Below are positions 6,903 through 13,460 of a DNA stretch of 14,679 bases, piece after piece. The notes beneath the pieces were generated by a model. That model was given only the letters and a program-made list of their open reading frames with translations, ran no database searches and was not told where the DNA came from. The stretch is from Actinomycetes bacterium (GTDB taxonomy: Bacteria > Actinomycetota > Actinomycetes > Actinomycetales > Cellulomonadaceae): contig JAEZZV010000193.1 of the NCBI GenBank assembly GCA_023418375.1, positions 1-14,679 of the forward strand, in the 5' to 3' direction. Position numbers and translations under genes: made by a program. Each line of letters starts with the position of its first letter. The stretch's first letter is position 1.

Positions 6903-8999
6903 TCAGGCGAGCACGAACTCCTGCACGCCCTCGGCGAGCTCGCCGGCGACGTCGCCCAGCTCACCGACGGCCTGGCGCACCTCCGCCGAACCCTCGACGG
7001 CACGCGCCGCCGCGTCGGCGACCGCGGCCACCGAGCCCGCGATCTCCGTCGTGCCGTTCGCGGCCATGACGAGGTTGCGCTCGACGTCGGACGTGGTCAC
7101 GGCCTGCTGCTCGACGACGGCGGCCATCGACGACTGATGCTCGTCGACCCGCGCGATCGTCTCGGCGATGCGGCCCACCGCGCCGTGCACGTCCGCGGCG
7201 TCGGCGCTCACGGCGGCGAGGACCGGCGCGATCGTCTCGATGGCCGCCGCCGTCTGCTGCGCGAGCGACTTGACCTCGCCCGCGACGACGGCGAACCCGC
7301 GGCCCGCCTCGCCGGCACGCGCGGCCTCGATGGTGGCGTTGAGCGCCAGGAGGTTCGTCTGCTCGGCGATCGACGTCACGGCCTTGAGCACCGAGGCGAT
7401 CTCCGAGGAGGACGCACCGAGCCGCGTGACGACGTCGGCCGCCTCCCGCGTCTCCGCGACGGCCTGCGCCGCCTGGGCGGACGCGAGTGAGACGTCGCGC
7501 GCGACCGACTCGATCGCCGTGCGCATCTCGGTCATGGCCGCGCTCACGGCCTGCACCTCGGTGTCCACGGTGCCGGCGCTGCGGGACACCGCTCCGGCGC
7601 GCTCGCTCGTGTCGTCCGCGGCGGCCCCGAGCGTGGTGCTCGAGCCGTCGAGCAGCTCGGCGGTCCGGCGCACGGCGTCCGCGCCCACGGCCATCCGCTC
7701 CACGGCCTCGCGCATGCCCTGCACGGCCTCGGCGAGGGCGACGCCCATGACGCCGATCTCGTCGCTGCCCTCCGGCTGCACCACGACGGTCAGGTCACGC
7801 TGGGCGACGCGACGCAAGGCGGCGGTCAGCCGGCCGACGCGCCTGACGATGCGGCCCGACAGCAGCACGACGGCTGCGGCGGCGAGCAGTGTGACGCCGA
7901 TCCCGACGAGGACGAGCGTGCGGCCCAGCGCGGCAGAGCCGTCGGCCAGCCGCTCGGGTGCGGCGTTCAGCTCGGCGTCCCAGCCCCACGCCGCCAGCGT
8001 CCAGCCCCACTCCGCGAAGCGCGTGAGGTGCACGCCGACCCCGCCCTGCGCCAGCTCGAGGTCCAGCTCGGTCTGCTCGCCGTCGCCGATGGCCGCGCCC
8101 GCCTCGAGGATCGTCGTCGCGTACGGCTGCCCGGCGGCGTCCACGGCGTCGGCCGCGGAGCCCGAGGCGCCGGGCGGCGGGACGACCCACTCCCCGGCGG
8201 AGTCCTGGACCGTGAGGTAGCCGGTCTCGCCGACCTGGATGCCGGCGAGCGCGTCGAGCAGGGGCTCGGCCACCTCGCTCTGCGGCACACCCACGAAGAC
8301 GGCGCCGACGACCTCGCCCGCCCTGTCCGTCAGCGGGGCGTACGCCGTCACGTACGGCTGCCCGACGACCTGCGCCGTGCCGTAGAACGGCTCACCGGCC
8401 AGCATCGCGGACACGACGGCGTTCGGCGCGCCGTCGGTCCCGACGGCCGGGATGTAGGTGCCGATCGCACGGCCGCCCTCCGCCGTCTGGACCGTCGTGG
8501 CGACGCGCAGCATGTCGCCCTCGTCGTTCATCCGCTGGAACACCGTCGCGGCCGAGCCGAGCATCGACGTGATCACGTCGACCACGGGCGTGGGCACGTC
8601 GGGGGAGCTGTTCTGCCCGAGCTCCTGGCCGCCGACGAGCAGCGCCGGCAGCTCGACCTCGACGACGTCGCCGGTGACCTGGTTCTTCGCCGACCACTCC
8701 AGGGGCTCGCCGAAGGTGACGCCGCCGAACTGGCCGACGACGGCGCTCGCGACGTTGAGCTCGGACGCCATCCGGCCGGTCACCGTCGTCACCTGCGTGG
8801 TGACCAGCGTGTGGGCCTGGGTCACGACCTCGTGCAACGAGGCCTCGTTGAGCCGCTCGACGTCCTCGCCGGTGCGGTCGGCCAGGGCCGAGGTCTGCGC
8901 CATCCCGATCGCGGTGATCGCGGCGGAGGTGAGCACGACGGCGCCCGCACCGATGGCGACGAGCTGTGCGCGCAGGCTCCTGCGCAGGCTGATGGGCAT
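6903..8999 (-). CDS. Methyl-accepting chemotaxis protein with double-Cache-type sensor
   Basis: This membrane chemoreceptor senses an extracellular ligand and controls CheA/CheW signalling to the flagellar motor. In the 698-residue product, a first transmembrane segment (about 12-33) precedes a large extracellular region (about 35-355). That region looks like the Cache3-Cache2 fusion type (AYAPLTDRAGEVVGAVFVGV, GIQVGETGYLTVQDSAG). A second membrane segment lies at about 358-382, then HAMP, then a helical signalling domain. The tip, about 545-583, is strongly conserved: EQTNLLALNATIEAARAGE, GRGFAVVAGEVKSLAQQ. No C-terminal NWETF-like CheR tether is present; it ends QEFVLA. ATG 8999 is chosen for the GAGGAG site 6 bases upstream; the longer open frame to 9212 lacks such support. 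No che or fla genes are nearby, so it is an orphan receptor. Its own promoter looks flagellar. Family firm, ligand unknown. Confidence 0.95.
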   Translation of the reverse strand: MPISLRRSLRAQLVAIGAGAVVLTSAAITAIGMAQTSALADRTGEDVERLNEASLHEVVTQAHTLVTTQVTTVTGRMASELNVASAVVGQFGGVTFGEPLEWSAKNQVTGDVVEVELPALLVGGQELGQNSSPDVPTPVVDVITSMLGSAATVFQRMNDEGDMLRVATTVQTAEGGRAIGTYIPAVGTDGAPNAVVSAMLAGEPFYGTAQVVGQPYVTAYAPLTDRAGEVVGAVFVGVPQSEVAEPLLDALAGIQVGETGYLTVQDSAGEWVVPPPGASGSAADAVDAAGQPYATTILEAGAAIGDGEQTELDLELAQGGVGVHLTRFAEWGWTLAAWGWDAELNAAPERLADGSAALGRTLVLVGIGVTLLAAAAVVLLSGRIVRRVGRLTAALRRVAQRDLTVVVQPEGSDEIGVMGVALAEAVQGMREAVERMAVGADAVRRTAELLDGSSTTLGAAADDTSERAGAVSRSAGTVDTEVQAVSAAMTEMRTAIESVARDVSLASAQAAQAVAETREAADVVTRLGASSSEIASVLKAVTSIAEQTNLLALNATIEAARAGEAGRGFAVVAGEVKSLAQQTAAAIETIAPVLAAVSADAADVHGAVGRIAETIARVDEHQSSMAAVVEQQAVTTSDVERNLVMAANGTTEIAGSVAAVADAAARAVEGSAEVRQAVGELGDVAGELAEGVQEFVLA

Positions 9000-9063
9000 G
9001 GGGCACTCCTCAGCAGCGGCAGCTCGCGGGGGCCGAGCACTCGTGACCGCTCCTGACGAAGGA

Positions 9064-9089
9064 TTCGGCCGGCACCTCGACCGTGTGAG
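9064..9089 (-). promoter_or_regulatory. FliA (sigma-28) type promoter of the chemoreceptor gene
   Basis: On the minus strand, CTCA (9089-9086) and GCCGAA (9069-9064) are separated by exactly 16 bases. I recall CTCA-N15-17-GCCGAA as the published FliA promoter consensus of the motile actinomycete Actinoplanes missouriensis, so this is a full match. Transcription would begin near 9056 and leave a leader of about 57 bases before the ATG at 8999. Position, strand and target gene all fit flagellar-class control. Confidence 0.7.
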
Positions 9090-9099
9090 GCGGACGGCC

Positions 9100-9120
9100 G
9101 GGTGAGACGGTGTCTCACCC
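9100..9120 (-). terminator. Perfect hairpin after the DUF3533 membrane gene
   Basis: GGGTGAGAC (9100-9108) and GTCTCACCC (9112-9120) are perfect complements around a 3-base loop. The hairpin begins 22 bases after the stop of the membrane protein gene on the minus strand, and ends just upstream of the chemoreceptor promoter. It is well placed to insulate the two genes. There is no T-tract, which is common for actinobacterial terminators. An operator for the chemoreceptor promoter is an alternative. Confidence 0.6.
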
Positions 9121-9142
9121 GTGGCCGTCGCGGGTCCGCTGG

Positions 9143-10192
9143 TCAGCCCGACACAGCCCGACGGCGCAGGACGAGCGTCCCGCCGAGCAGCGCCACCCCG
9201 CCGGCCAGCCACAGCACCAGGACGCCGATCGGGTCACCGGAGCCGGCGCCGTCGAAGTACGCGATCGACCGCAGGGCGCGCACGAGCGCACCCGGGGGGA
9301 GCGCCTGGCCGAGCTCGGCCCAGCCCGCGGGCAGGATCTCGGGCGCCGATGTCGCCGCCGACAGCGGGTTGCCGAGGAGCACCGTCGTGGCGGCGACGAG
9401 CACGAACCCTGGCCGGCCGAGCAGGGCGTGCGCGCCCACGACCGCCAGGCCGACGGCGGCGACGGCGAGAGTGACGACCCCGGACTGCGCCCAGGGGTTC
9501 CCCGTGAGCACACCCAGCCACGGGCCCGCGACGGCCTGCACGGCCAGCCCCCCGCCAACGGCGGCGGTCGCCACGAGTGTCACCCGGCGGGCGAGCCCCC
9601 GGACCGCGAGCACGGCGACGGCGCCGGTCGCGACGGACGCGAGGACGAGTGGGAGGGCCGCCGAGGCGAACCCGGCCCCGCGGGGGTCGTCCGGGGGCAG
9701 CGCGACGACGGGTTCCACCAGCACGGGTTCGACGAGCTCGACGCCCTCGCGCCGGGCGAGGTCCGCGCCGAGGGCTCGGGCCAGCTCCGTCAGCTGCGTG
9801 GCGACGGCGGGCCCACCAGCGGGCGCGGTGAGCATGCGCGCTCCGTCGGGCGTGAGGACCAGGGCGCCGTACGCCTCGCGCGCTCCGATGGCCGCCCGGG
9901 CGGCAGCCTCGTCCGGGAGCACGGTCACGTCGAGGGCGCCCGGCTGGGCGCCCTCGAGCGCGCGGGTGACGACCGTCGCCTGCTCGGGCGGGGCCACGAG
10001 CGCGACGGGAAGGTCACGCGGCCGGCCGGCGACGGCGGGCCAGACGAAGGCGCTGACCATCACGGTGACGAGCAGGACGAGCGCACCGGCGAGCAGGGCG
10101 AGGCGGCTCCACGGCGTCGTCGCCACCACGGGCGACCCGGGCGGGGCGGCGGCGGCGTCGACGGTGCGACCAGTGGCGAGTGTGGCGGACAT
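9143..10192 (-). CDS. DUF3533/ABC-2-like integral membrane protein under TetR control
   Basis: The 349-residue product starts at ATG 10192 (GGGAG 5 bases upstream). It has one N-terminal membrane helix (about 30-52) and an extracytoplasmic domain (about 53-190) that opens DLPVALVAPPEQ. About five more helices follow. The C-terminal part, with LPAGWAELGQALPPGALVRALRSI then YFDGAG and a last helix with VLVLWLAGGVALL, resembles the DUF3533 and YhgE/Pip branch of ABC-2 type permeases. Those are often beside a TetR regulator and are suspected of exporting drugs, lipids or other hydrophobic compounds. No ATPase gene accompanies it. The longer open frame to 10258 crosses both operator dyads and is unlikely. 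The divergent TetR gene and a dyad 12 bases before the ATG suggest direct repression. The fold is moderately sure; the substrate is unknown. Confidence 0.8.
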   Translation of the reverse strand: MSATLATGRTVDAAAAPPGSPVVATTPWSRLALLAGALVLLVTVMVSAFVWPAVAGRPRDLPVALVAPPEQATVVTRALEGAQPGALDVTVLPDEAAARAAIGAREAYGALVLTPDGARMLTAPAGGPAVATQLTELARALGADLARREGVELVEPVLVEPVVALPPDDPRGAGFASAALPLVLASVATGAVAVLAVRGLARRVTLVATAAVGGGLAVQAVAGPWLGVLTGNPWAQSGVVTLAVAAVGLAVVGAHALLGRPGFVLVAATTVLLGNPLSAATSAPEILPAGWAELGQALPPGALVRALRSIAYFDGAGSGDPIGVLVLWLAGGVALLGGTLVLRRRAVSG

Positions 10193-10204
10193 CCCAACTC
10201 CCAG

Positions 10205-10218
10205 AATGAGCGTTCGTT
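10205..10218. promoter_or_regulatory. TetR operator-like dyad 1 (membrane gene side)
   Basis: AATGAGCGTTCGTT is an imperfect 14-base palindrome, followed by TT. It shares GAGCGTTCGTTTT exactly with the second site 55 bases away. It lies 12 bases before the ATG of the membrane gene, directly next to that gene's ribosome site. A repressor bound here would block the membrane gene's transcript. Confidence 0.6.
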
Positions 10219-10251
10219 TTGTGGCTCCAGGCTCGCACTGCAGGGCGGCTT

Positions 10252-10280
10252 TCGTCAAGAACGAGCGTTCGTTTTATACT
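10252..10280 (+). promoter_or_regulatory. Promoter of the TetR gene
   Basis: The pair is -35 TCGTCA (10252-10257, 4 of 6 to TTGACA) and -10 TATACT (10275-10280, 5 of 6 to TATAAT), with 17 bases between. The operator-like dyad at 10260-10273 lies in the spacer. Transcription would start near 10287, about 49 bases before the ATG. This is the best vegetative-type promoter in the window. Confidence 0.55.
10260..10273. promoter_or_regulatory. TetR operator-like dyad 2 (tetR promoter)
   Basis: AACGAGCGTTCGTT is palindromic except for one mismatched pair near the centre. It ends one base before a TATACT (10275-10280), a good -10 box for the plus-strand regulator gene; TCGTCA at 10252-10257 is a passable -35 with 17 bases between. 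The dyad therefore fills the spacer of the regulator's promoter, the usual place for autorepression. Confidence 0.65.
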
Positions 10281-10335
10281 GCCCCGACGGAGCACCCGGA
10301 CGGGCGGCGCCGCGAGCGACGAGAGGACACCGGCG

Positions 10336-10929
10336 ATGCCGCGAGTCAGCGAAGCCCACCGGGAGGCGCGGCGCGCCCAGATCGTCCGGGCGGCGCTGCA
10401 CTGCTTCCACCGCAACGGCTTCCACCCGACGACGATGGATGACATCGTGCGGGAGTCGGGCCTGTCGGCCGGCGCCGTCTACACCTACTTCCGGAGCAAG
10501 GACGAGCTCATCTGCGAGGTGGGCTCCCTCAAGGTCGGCGGCCTGCGCGAGACGATCGACGCCCTCGCCGCCACCGACCCGCTCCCCCCGCCGGCCGACG
10601 TCGTCGCGACGCTGGTCCACCGGGTCGTCGCGCTCACCGAGGTCGACGGCCTGGACATGTCGCGGATCATCGTCCAGGGCTGGGCGGAGGTCCCGCGCAA
10701 CCCTGCCCTGCGCGCGGTCGTGCAGTCCGCCTACGCCCACTTCCGCGCGTCGACGGCCGGCTACGTCGCGCGCTGGCGGAACGCCGGGCAGGTGCGTACC
10801 GGCATCGACCCGGACGACGCCGCGCCCGCCGTGGTGTCCCTGGTGCTCGGCTTCATCGTGCAGCGCGCCGTCCTCGGCGACGTCGATCCCGCGGCCTACG
10901 CGCGCGGGGCCGCGGCGCTCCTCGCCTGA
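10336..10929 (+). CDS. TetR/AcrR-family transcriptional regulator
   Basis: This is a one-component repressor: an N-terminal helix-turn-helix binds DNA as a dimer and a helical C-terminal domain binds an inducer. The 197-residue product has the canonical TetR_N segment at about 16-58 (IVRAALHCFHRNGFHPTTMD then DIVRESGLSAGAVYTYFRSK), followed by an all-helical ligand domain of normal length. ATG 10336 has GAGAGGA 8 bases upstream. The gene is divergent from the DUF3533 membrane gene, and two matching dyads lie between them. The likely circuit is repression of both genes, relieved by a compound the membrane protein handles. The inducer cannot be predicted. It converges with phoH, with only 16 bases between their stop codons and no terminator seen there. 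Confidence 0.93.
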   Translation: MPRVSEAHREARRAQIVRAALHCFHRNGFHPTTMDDIVRESGLSAGAVYTYFRSKDELICEVGSLKVGGLRETIDALAATDPLPPPADVVATLVHRVVALTEVDGLDMSRIIVQGWAEVPRNPALRAVVQSAYAHFRASTAGYVARWRNAGQVRTGIDPDDAAPAVVSLVLGFIVQRAVLGDVDPAAYARGAAALLA

Positions 10930-10945
10930 GAGACCCGCCCCCGCC

Positions 10946-12256
10946 TCAGGCCTCGATGCCCTCGAGCATCTCCGTGACGAGGGCCGCCACCGGCGACCGC
11001 TCGGACCGCGTCAGCGTCACGTGCGCGAACAGCGGGTGGCCCTTGAGCGCCTCGATGACCGCGGCGACGCCGTCGTGCCGTCCGACACGCAGGTTGTCGC
11101 GCTGGGCGACGTCGTGGGTGAGGACCACGCGCGAGTTCTGGCCGATCCGCGACAGGACCGTGAGCAGCACGTTCCGCTCGAGCGACTGCGCCTCGTCGAC
11201 GATGACGAACGCGTCGTGCAGCGAGCGCCCGCGGATGTGCGTGAGCGGCAGGACCTCGAGCATCTCGCGGCCGACGACCTCGTCCAGCACGTCGCGCGAG
11301 ACCACCGCCCCGAGCGTGTCGAACACCGCCTCCGCCCAGGGGTTCATCTTCTCGTCCTGGCTGCCGGGGAGGTAGCCGAGCTCCTGACCGCCGACGGCGT
11401 ACAGCGGTCGGAACACCATGACCTTGCGGTGCTGGCGCCGCTCCATGACGGCCTCCAGGCCCGCGCAGAGCGCGAGCGCGGACTTGCCGGTCCCGGCGCG
11501 GCCGCCGAGCGAGAGGATCCCGATGGACTCGTCGAGCAGCAGGTCGATGGCGATGCGCTGCTCGGCGCTGCGCCCGTGAACACCGAAGACCTCCTGGTCC
11601 CCGCGGACGAGCTGGAGCCGCTTGTCCTCGGTCACCCGCCCGAGCGCGGAGCCGCGCGGGGAGTGCACCACGACGCCCGTGTGGCACAGGAGCGGCCCGG
11701 GGTCCTGCCCGGTGAGGTCGACGTCCGCCAGCTCGAGGTGCTCGGCCTGCCAGAGCTCGGCCATCTGCCCCTCTGCCAGGTGGAGCTCGGTCATGCCCGT
11801 CCAGCCTGAGTCGACCGCGAGCTCCGCGCGGTACTCCTCGGCGGCGAGGCCGCAGGCGGAGGCCTTGATCCGCAGCGGCAGGTCCTTGGAGACGAGCGTC
11901 ACGTCGCGACCCTCGTCGGCGAGGTTCTTCGCGACGGCCAGGATGCGCGTGTCGTTGTCGCCCAGCCGGAAGCCCGACGGCAGCACGGTCGCGTCGACGT
12001 GGTTGAGCTCCACCCGCAGCGACCCGCCGGCGTCGCCGACCGGCACGGCGTGGTCCAGGCGCCCGTGCTCGACGCGCAGGTCGTCGAGCATGCGCAGGGC
12101 GCTGCGCGCGAAGAAGCCCAGCTCGGCATGGTGCCGTTTCGCCTCGAGCTCGGTGATGACGACGACCGGGAGCACGACGTCGTGCTCGGCGAAGCGGAGC
12201 ATGGCCCGCGGGTCGGACAGCAGGACGGAGGTGTCGAGCACGTAGGTACGGGTCAC
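10946..12256 (-). CDS. PIN-PhoH family protein (PhoH2-like RNase/ATPase)
   Basis: The 436-residue product is a two-domain protein. An N-terminal PIN nuclease domain opens YVLDTSVLLSDP (Asp8), with further acidic residues Glu36 in VITELEAKR, Asp100/Asp102 in LGDNDTRIL and Asp125 in VSKD. A C-terminal PhoH ATPase has Walker A GRAGTGKS (252-259) and Walker B FVIVDEAQ (Asp354-Glu355). Mycobacterial PhoH2 with this layout has been described as an ATP-dependent RNA unwinding and cleaving enzyme, encoded with a small antitoxin, PhoAT. The start is GTG 12256, with GGAGGGAG 5 bases upstream, where homology begins. An in-frame ATG at 12469 would add 71 Pro/Gly-rich residues and is not favoured. No PhoAT-like frame is evident upstream. 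All catalytic motifs look intact. The leader contains many inverted repeats. Confidence 0.93.
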   Translation of the reverse strand: MTRTYVLDTSVLLSDPRAMLRFAEHDVVLPVVVITELEAKRHHAELGFFARSALRMLDDLRVEHGRLDHAVPVGDAGGSLRVELNHVDATVLPSGFRLGDNDTRILAVAKNLADEGRDVTLVSKDLPLRIKASACGLAAEEYRAELAVDSGWTGMTELHLAEGQMAELWQAEHLELADVDLTGQDPGPLLCHTGVVVHSPRGSALGRVTEDKRLQLVRGDQEVFGVHGRSAEQRIAIDLLLDESIGILSLGGRAGTGKSALALCAGLEAVMERRQHRKVMVFRPLYAVGGQELGYLPGSQDEKMNPWAEAVFDTLGAVVSRDVLDEVVGREMLEVLPLTHIRGRSLHDAFVIVDEAQSLERNVLLTVLSRIGQNSRVVLTHDVAQRDNLRVGRHDGVAAVIEALKGHPLFAHVTLTRSERSPVAALVTEMLEGIEA

Positions 12257-12547
12257 GGTGGCTCCCTCCGGCGGCGGCCCTACGACCGCGCCTGGCCGCT
12301 CCGCGCCGATCGGCGCTTGGCGAGGTGGACCCGGTCGACCGGCCCGAGGGCCGGGATCCGGCCCCTCCTCCGGAGCGGACGCTCCATGGGCTGGCCTCCC
12401 GAGGGACGACGGGCGTCGTCCTGATAGGGCGGACGCTACGTCCGTCCCCGGATGCGTCGCGCACGACACGCGGGCGCGCCACGCGTCGTCACACAGAGTT
12501 CACCTGACGCCCGCCCGGGGTCCGCCGGGCACCCGCCAGCGCCCCCG
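12257..12547. other. 291-base phoH leader/intergenic stretch rich in perfect inverted repeats
   Basis: No gene is convincing here. Perfect dyads follow one another: GCGCCGATCGGCGC (12303-12316), CCGGTCGACCGG (12331-12342), CCGGCCC-GA-GGGCCGG (12339-12354), GGGCCGG-GAT-CCGGCCC (12348-12364), GGAGCG-GA-CGCTCC (12372-12385), GGACGACG-GG-CGTCGTCC (12404-12421), CGGACG-CTA-CGTCCG (12430-12444). Several share a GGACG core, and the two at 12339-12364 are mutually exclusive as hairpins. They lie between the prenyltransferase stop and the phoH start. CTATCA on the minus strand (12427-12422) is a weak -10 candidate. The role is unknown: structured leader RNA or operator array. Confidence 0.6.
12513..12530 (-). 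terminator. Short hairpin after the prenyltransferase gene
   Basis: GCCCGG (12513-12518) and CCGGGC (12525-12530) pair perfectly across 6 bases. The hairpin begins 17 bases past the prenyltransferase stop on the minus strand. It has no T-run, so it is at best a weak or Rho-assisted terminator. Read-through into phoH would make the two genes an operon. Confidence 0.35.
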
Positions 12548-13309
12548 TCAGCGACCGAGCCGCCGCTCGCGGGCGGCGTAGGACCGCAGCGCGCGCAGGA
12601 AGTCGACCCGGCGGAAGTCGGGCCAGTACGCCTCGCAGAAGTAGAACTCGGTGTGCACGCTCTGCCAGAGCAGGAACCCGCCGAGCCGCTGCTCGCCCGA
12701 GGTCCTGATCACGAGGTCGGGGTCAGGCTGGCCCTTCGTGTACAGGTGCTCGGCGATGTGCTCGACGGTGATCGTGTCGGCGAGCTCCTCGAGCGTCGTG
12801 CCGTTGCCGGCGTGCTCGCGCAGGAGCGAGCGGACGGCGTCGGCGATCTCGCGACGCCCCCCGTAGCCGACGGCGACGTTGACGTGCATGCCCTGCACCC
12901 CGGCCGTGCGCTCCTGCGCCGCCTGGAGGGCAGCGGTGGCCGACGCCGGGAGCAGGTCGAGCGCGCCGACGACCTGCAGGCGCCACCGGCCGGTGGCGGC
13001 GAGGTCGCCCACGGTGTCGGCGATGATGCCGACGAGCTCGGCGAGCTCGCCGGGCTCACGGGTGAGGTTGTCGGTGGAGAGCATCCACAGCGTGACGACC
13101 TGGACCCCGACCTCGTCCGACCAGCGCAGCACCTCCGCGATGTGGTCGGCGCCGCGCCGGTGGCCCGACGACTTGTCCAGCCCCACGCTGCGCGCCCAGC
13201 GCCGGTTGCCGTCCAGGATCACCCCGATGTGCCGCGGGATGGCCTCCGCCGGCAGCGACGCGGCGAGACGGCGCTCGTAGAGGCCGTAGAGCGGGTGCGG
13301 CAGACGCAT
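12548..13309 (-). CDS. uppS: Cis-prenyltransferase (isoprenyl transferase, Rv1086-like)
   Basis: This enzyme adds isopentenyl units in cis to an allylic diphosphate, leading to the lipid carrier for cell-wall sugars. The 253-residue product has the catalytic DGNRRWAR (Asp33 as magnesium ligand), STDNLTREPGE, VNVAVGYGGRREI, and near 200 RTSGEQRLGGFLLWQSVHTE then FYF. The wording of the last motif and the N-terminus LYGLYERRL recall M. tuberculosis Rv1086, which makes short Z,E-farnesyl diphosphate, more than the long-chain UppS. ATG 13309 has GGGGGA 8 bases upstream; the open frame extends to 13405, but homology begins at 13309. It is divergent from the hemolysin III gene across 151 bases that hold an operator-like block. 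Family is certain. Whether the product is short or undecaprenyl-length is not settled from sequence alone. Confidence 0.94.
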   Translation of the reverse strand: MRLPHPLYGLYERRLAASLPAEAIPRHIGVILDGNRRWARSVGLDKSSGHRRGADHIAEVLRWSDEVGVQVVTLWMLSTDNLTREPGELAELVGIIADTVGDLAATGRWRLQVVGALDLLPASATAALQAAQERTAGVQGMHVNVAVGYGGRREIADAVRSLLREHAGNGTTLEELADTITVEHIAEHLYTKGQPDPDLVIRTSGEQRLGGFLLWQSVHTEFYFCEAYWPDFRRVDFLRALRSYAARERRLGR

Positions 13310-13410
13310 GTCGCGGGTCCCCCGGGTGGTGGCGGGCAGGTCGCTGTCACGGTACCCGCACGACCCGCGCCACCGACACGACGACGCTGGCGCGTCCGGC
13401 GCCATGCAGT

Positions 13411-13446
13411 AACCTACGCATGCGTAAACCTACGGAGGCGTAGGTT
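13411..13446. promoter_or_regulatory. Three-box AACCTACG operator-like block
   Basis: AACCTACG occurs at 13411-13418 and again at 13427-13434 as a direct repeat 16 bases apart; its complement CGTAGGTT is at 13439-13446. Boxes two and three form a perfect dyad around GAGG. Box one starts a second dyad, overlapping the 12-base palindrome TACGCATGCGTA (13415-13426). The block ends 15 bases before the hemolysin III ATG and lies about 100 bases upstream of the divergent prenyltransferase. It looks like two adjacent sites for one dimeric regulator, possibly TetR-like; no matching regulator is identified. Confidence 0.6.
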
Positions 13447-13460
13447 CGCGGGAGGTCACG

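Noticed and set aside
9000..9212. N-terminal extension of the chemoreceptor.
   Set aside because: It would translate the FliA promoter and the hairpin; the ATG at 8999 with GAGGAG gives the normal receptor N-terminus.
10253..10258. TTGACG on the minus strand as -35 of the DUF3533 gene.
   Set aside because: No -10-like hexamer occurs 16-19 bases downstream, so I do not call a promoter there.
12257..12469. 71-residue N-terminal extension of PhoH, or a separate antitoxin in that frame.
   Set aside because: The stretch is Pro/Gly/Arg low-complexity, full of palindromes, and ends in a strong ribosome site placed for the GTG at 12256.
12325..12507. 60-codon plus-strand frame in the phoH-prenyltransferase gap.
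   Set aside because: No ribosome site, composition like other shadow frames, no recognisable motif; the gap is explained better as regulatory sequence.
13441..13446. TAGGTT as a -10 box for the hemolysin III gene.
   Set aside because: It has no matching -35 at 16-18 bases, and it is part of the third AACCTACG box, so the similarity may be coincidental.
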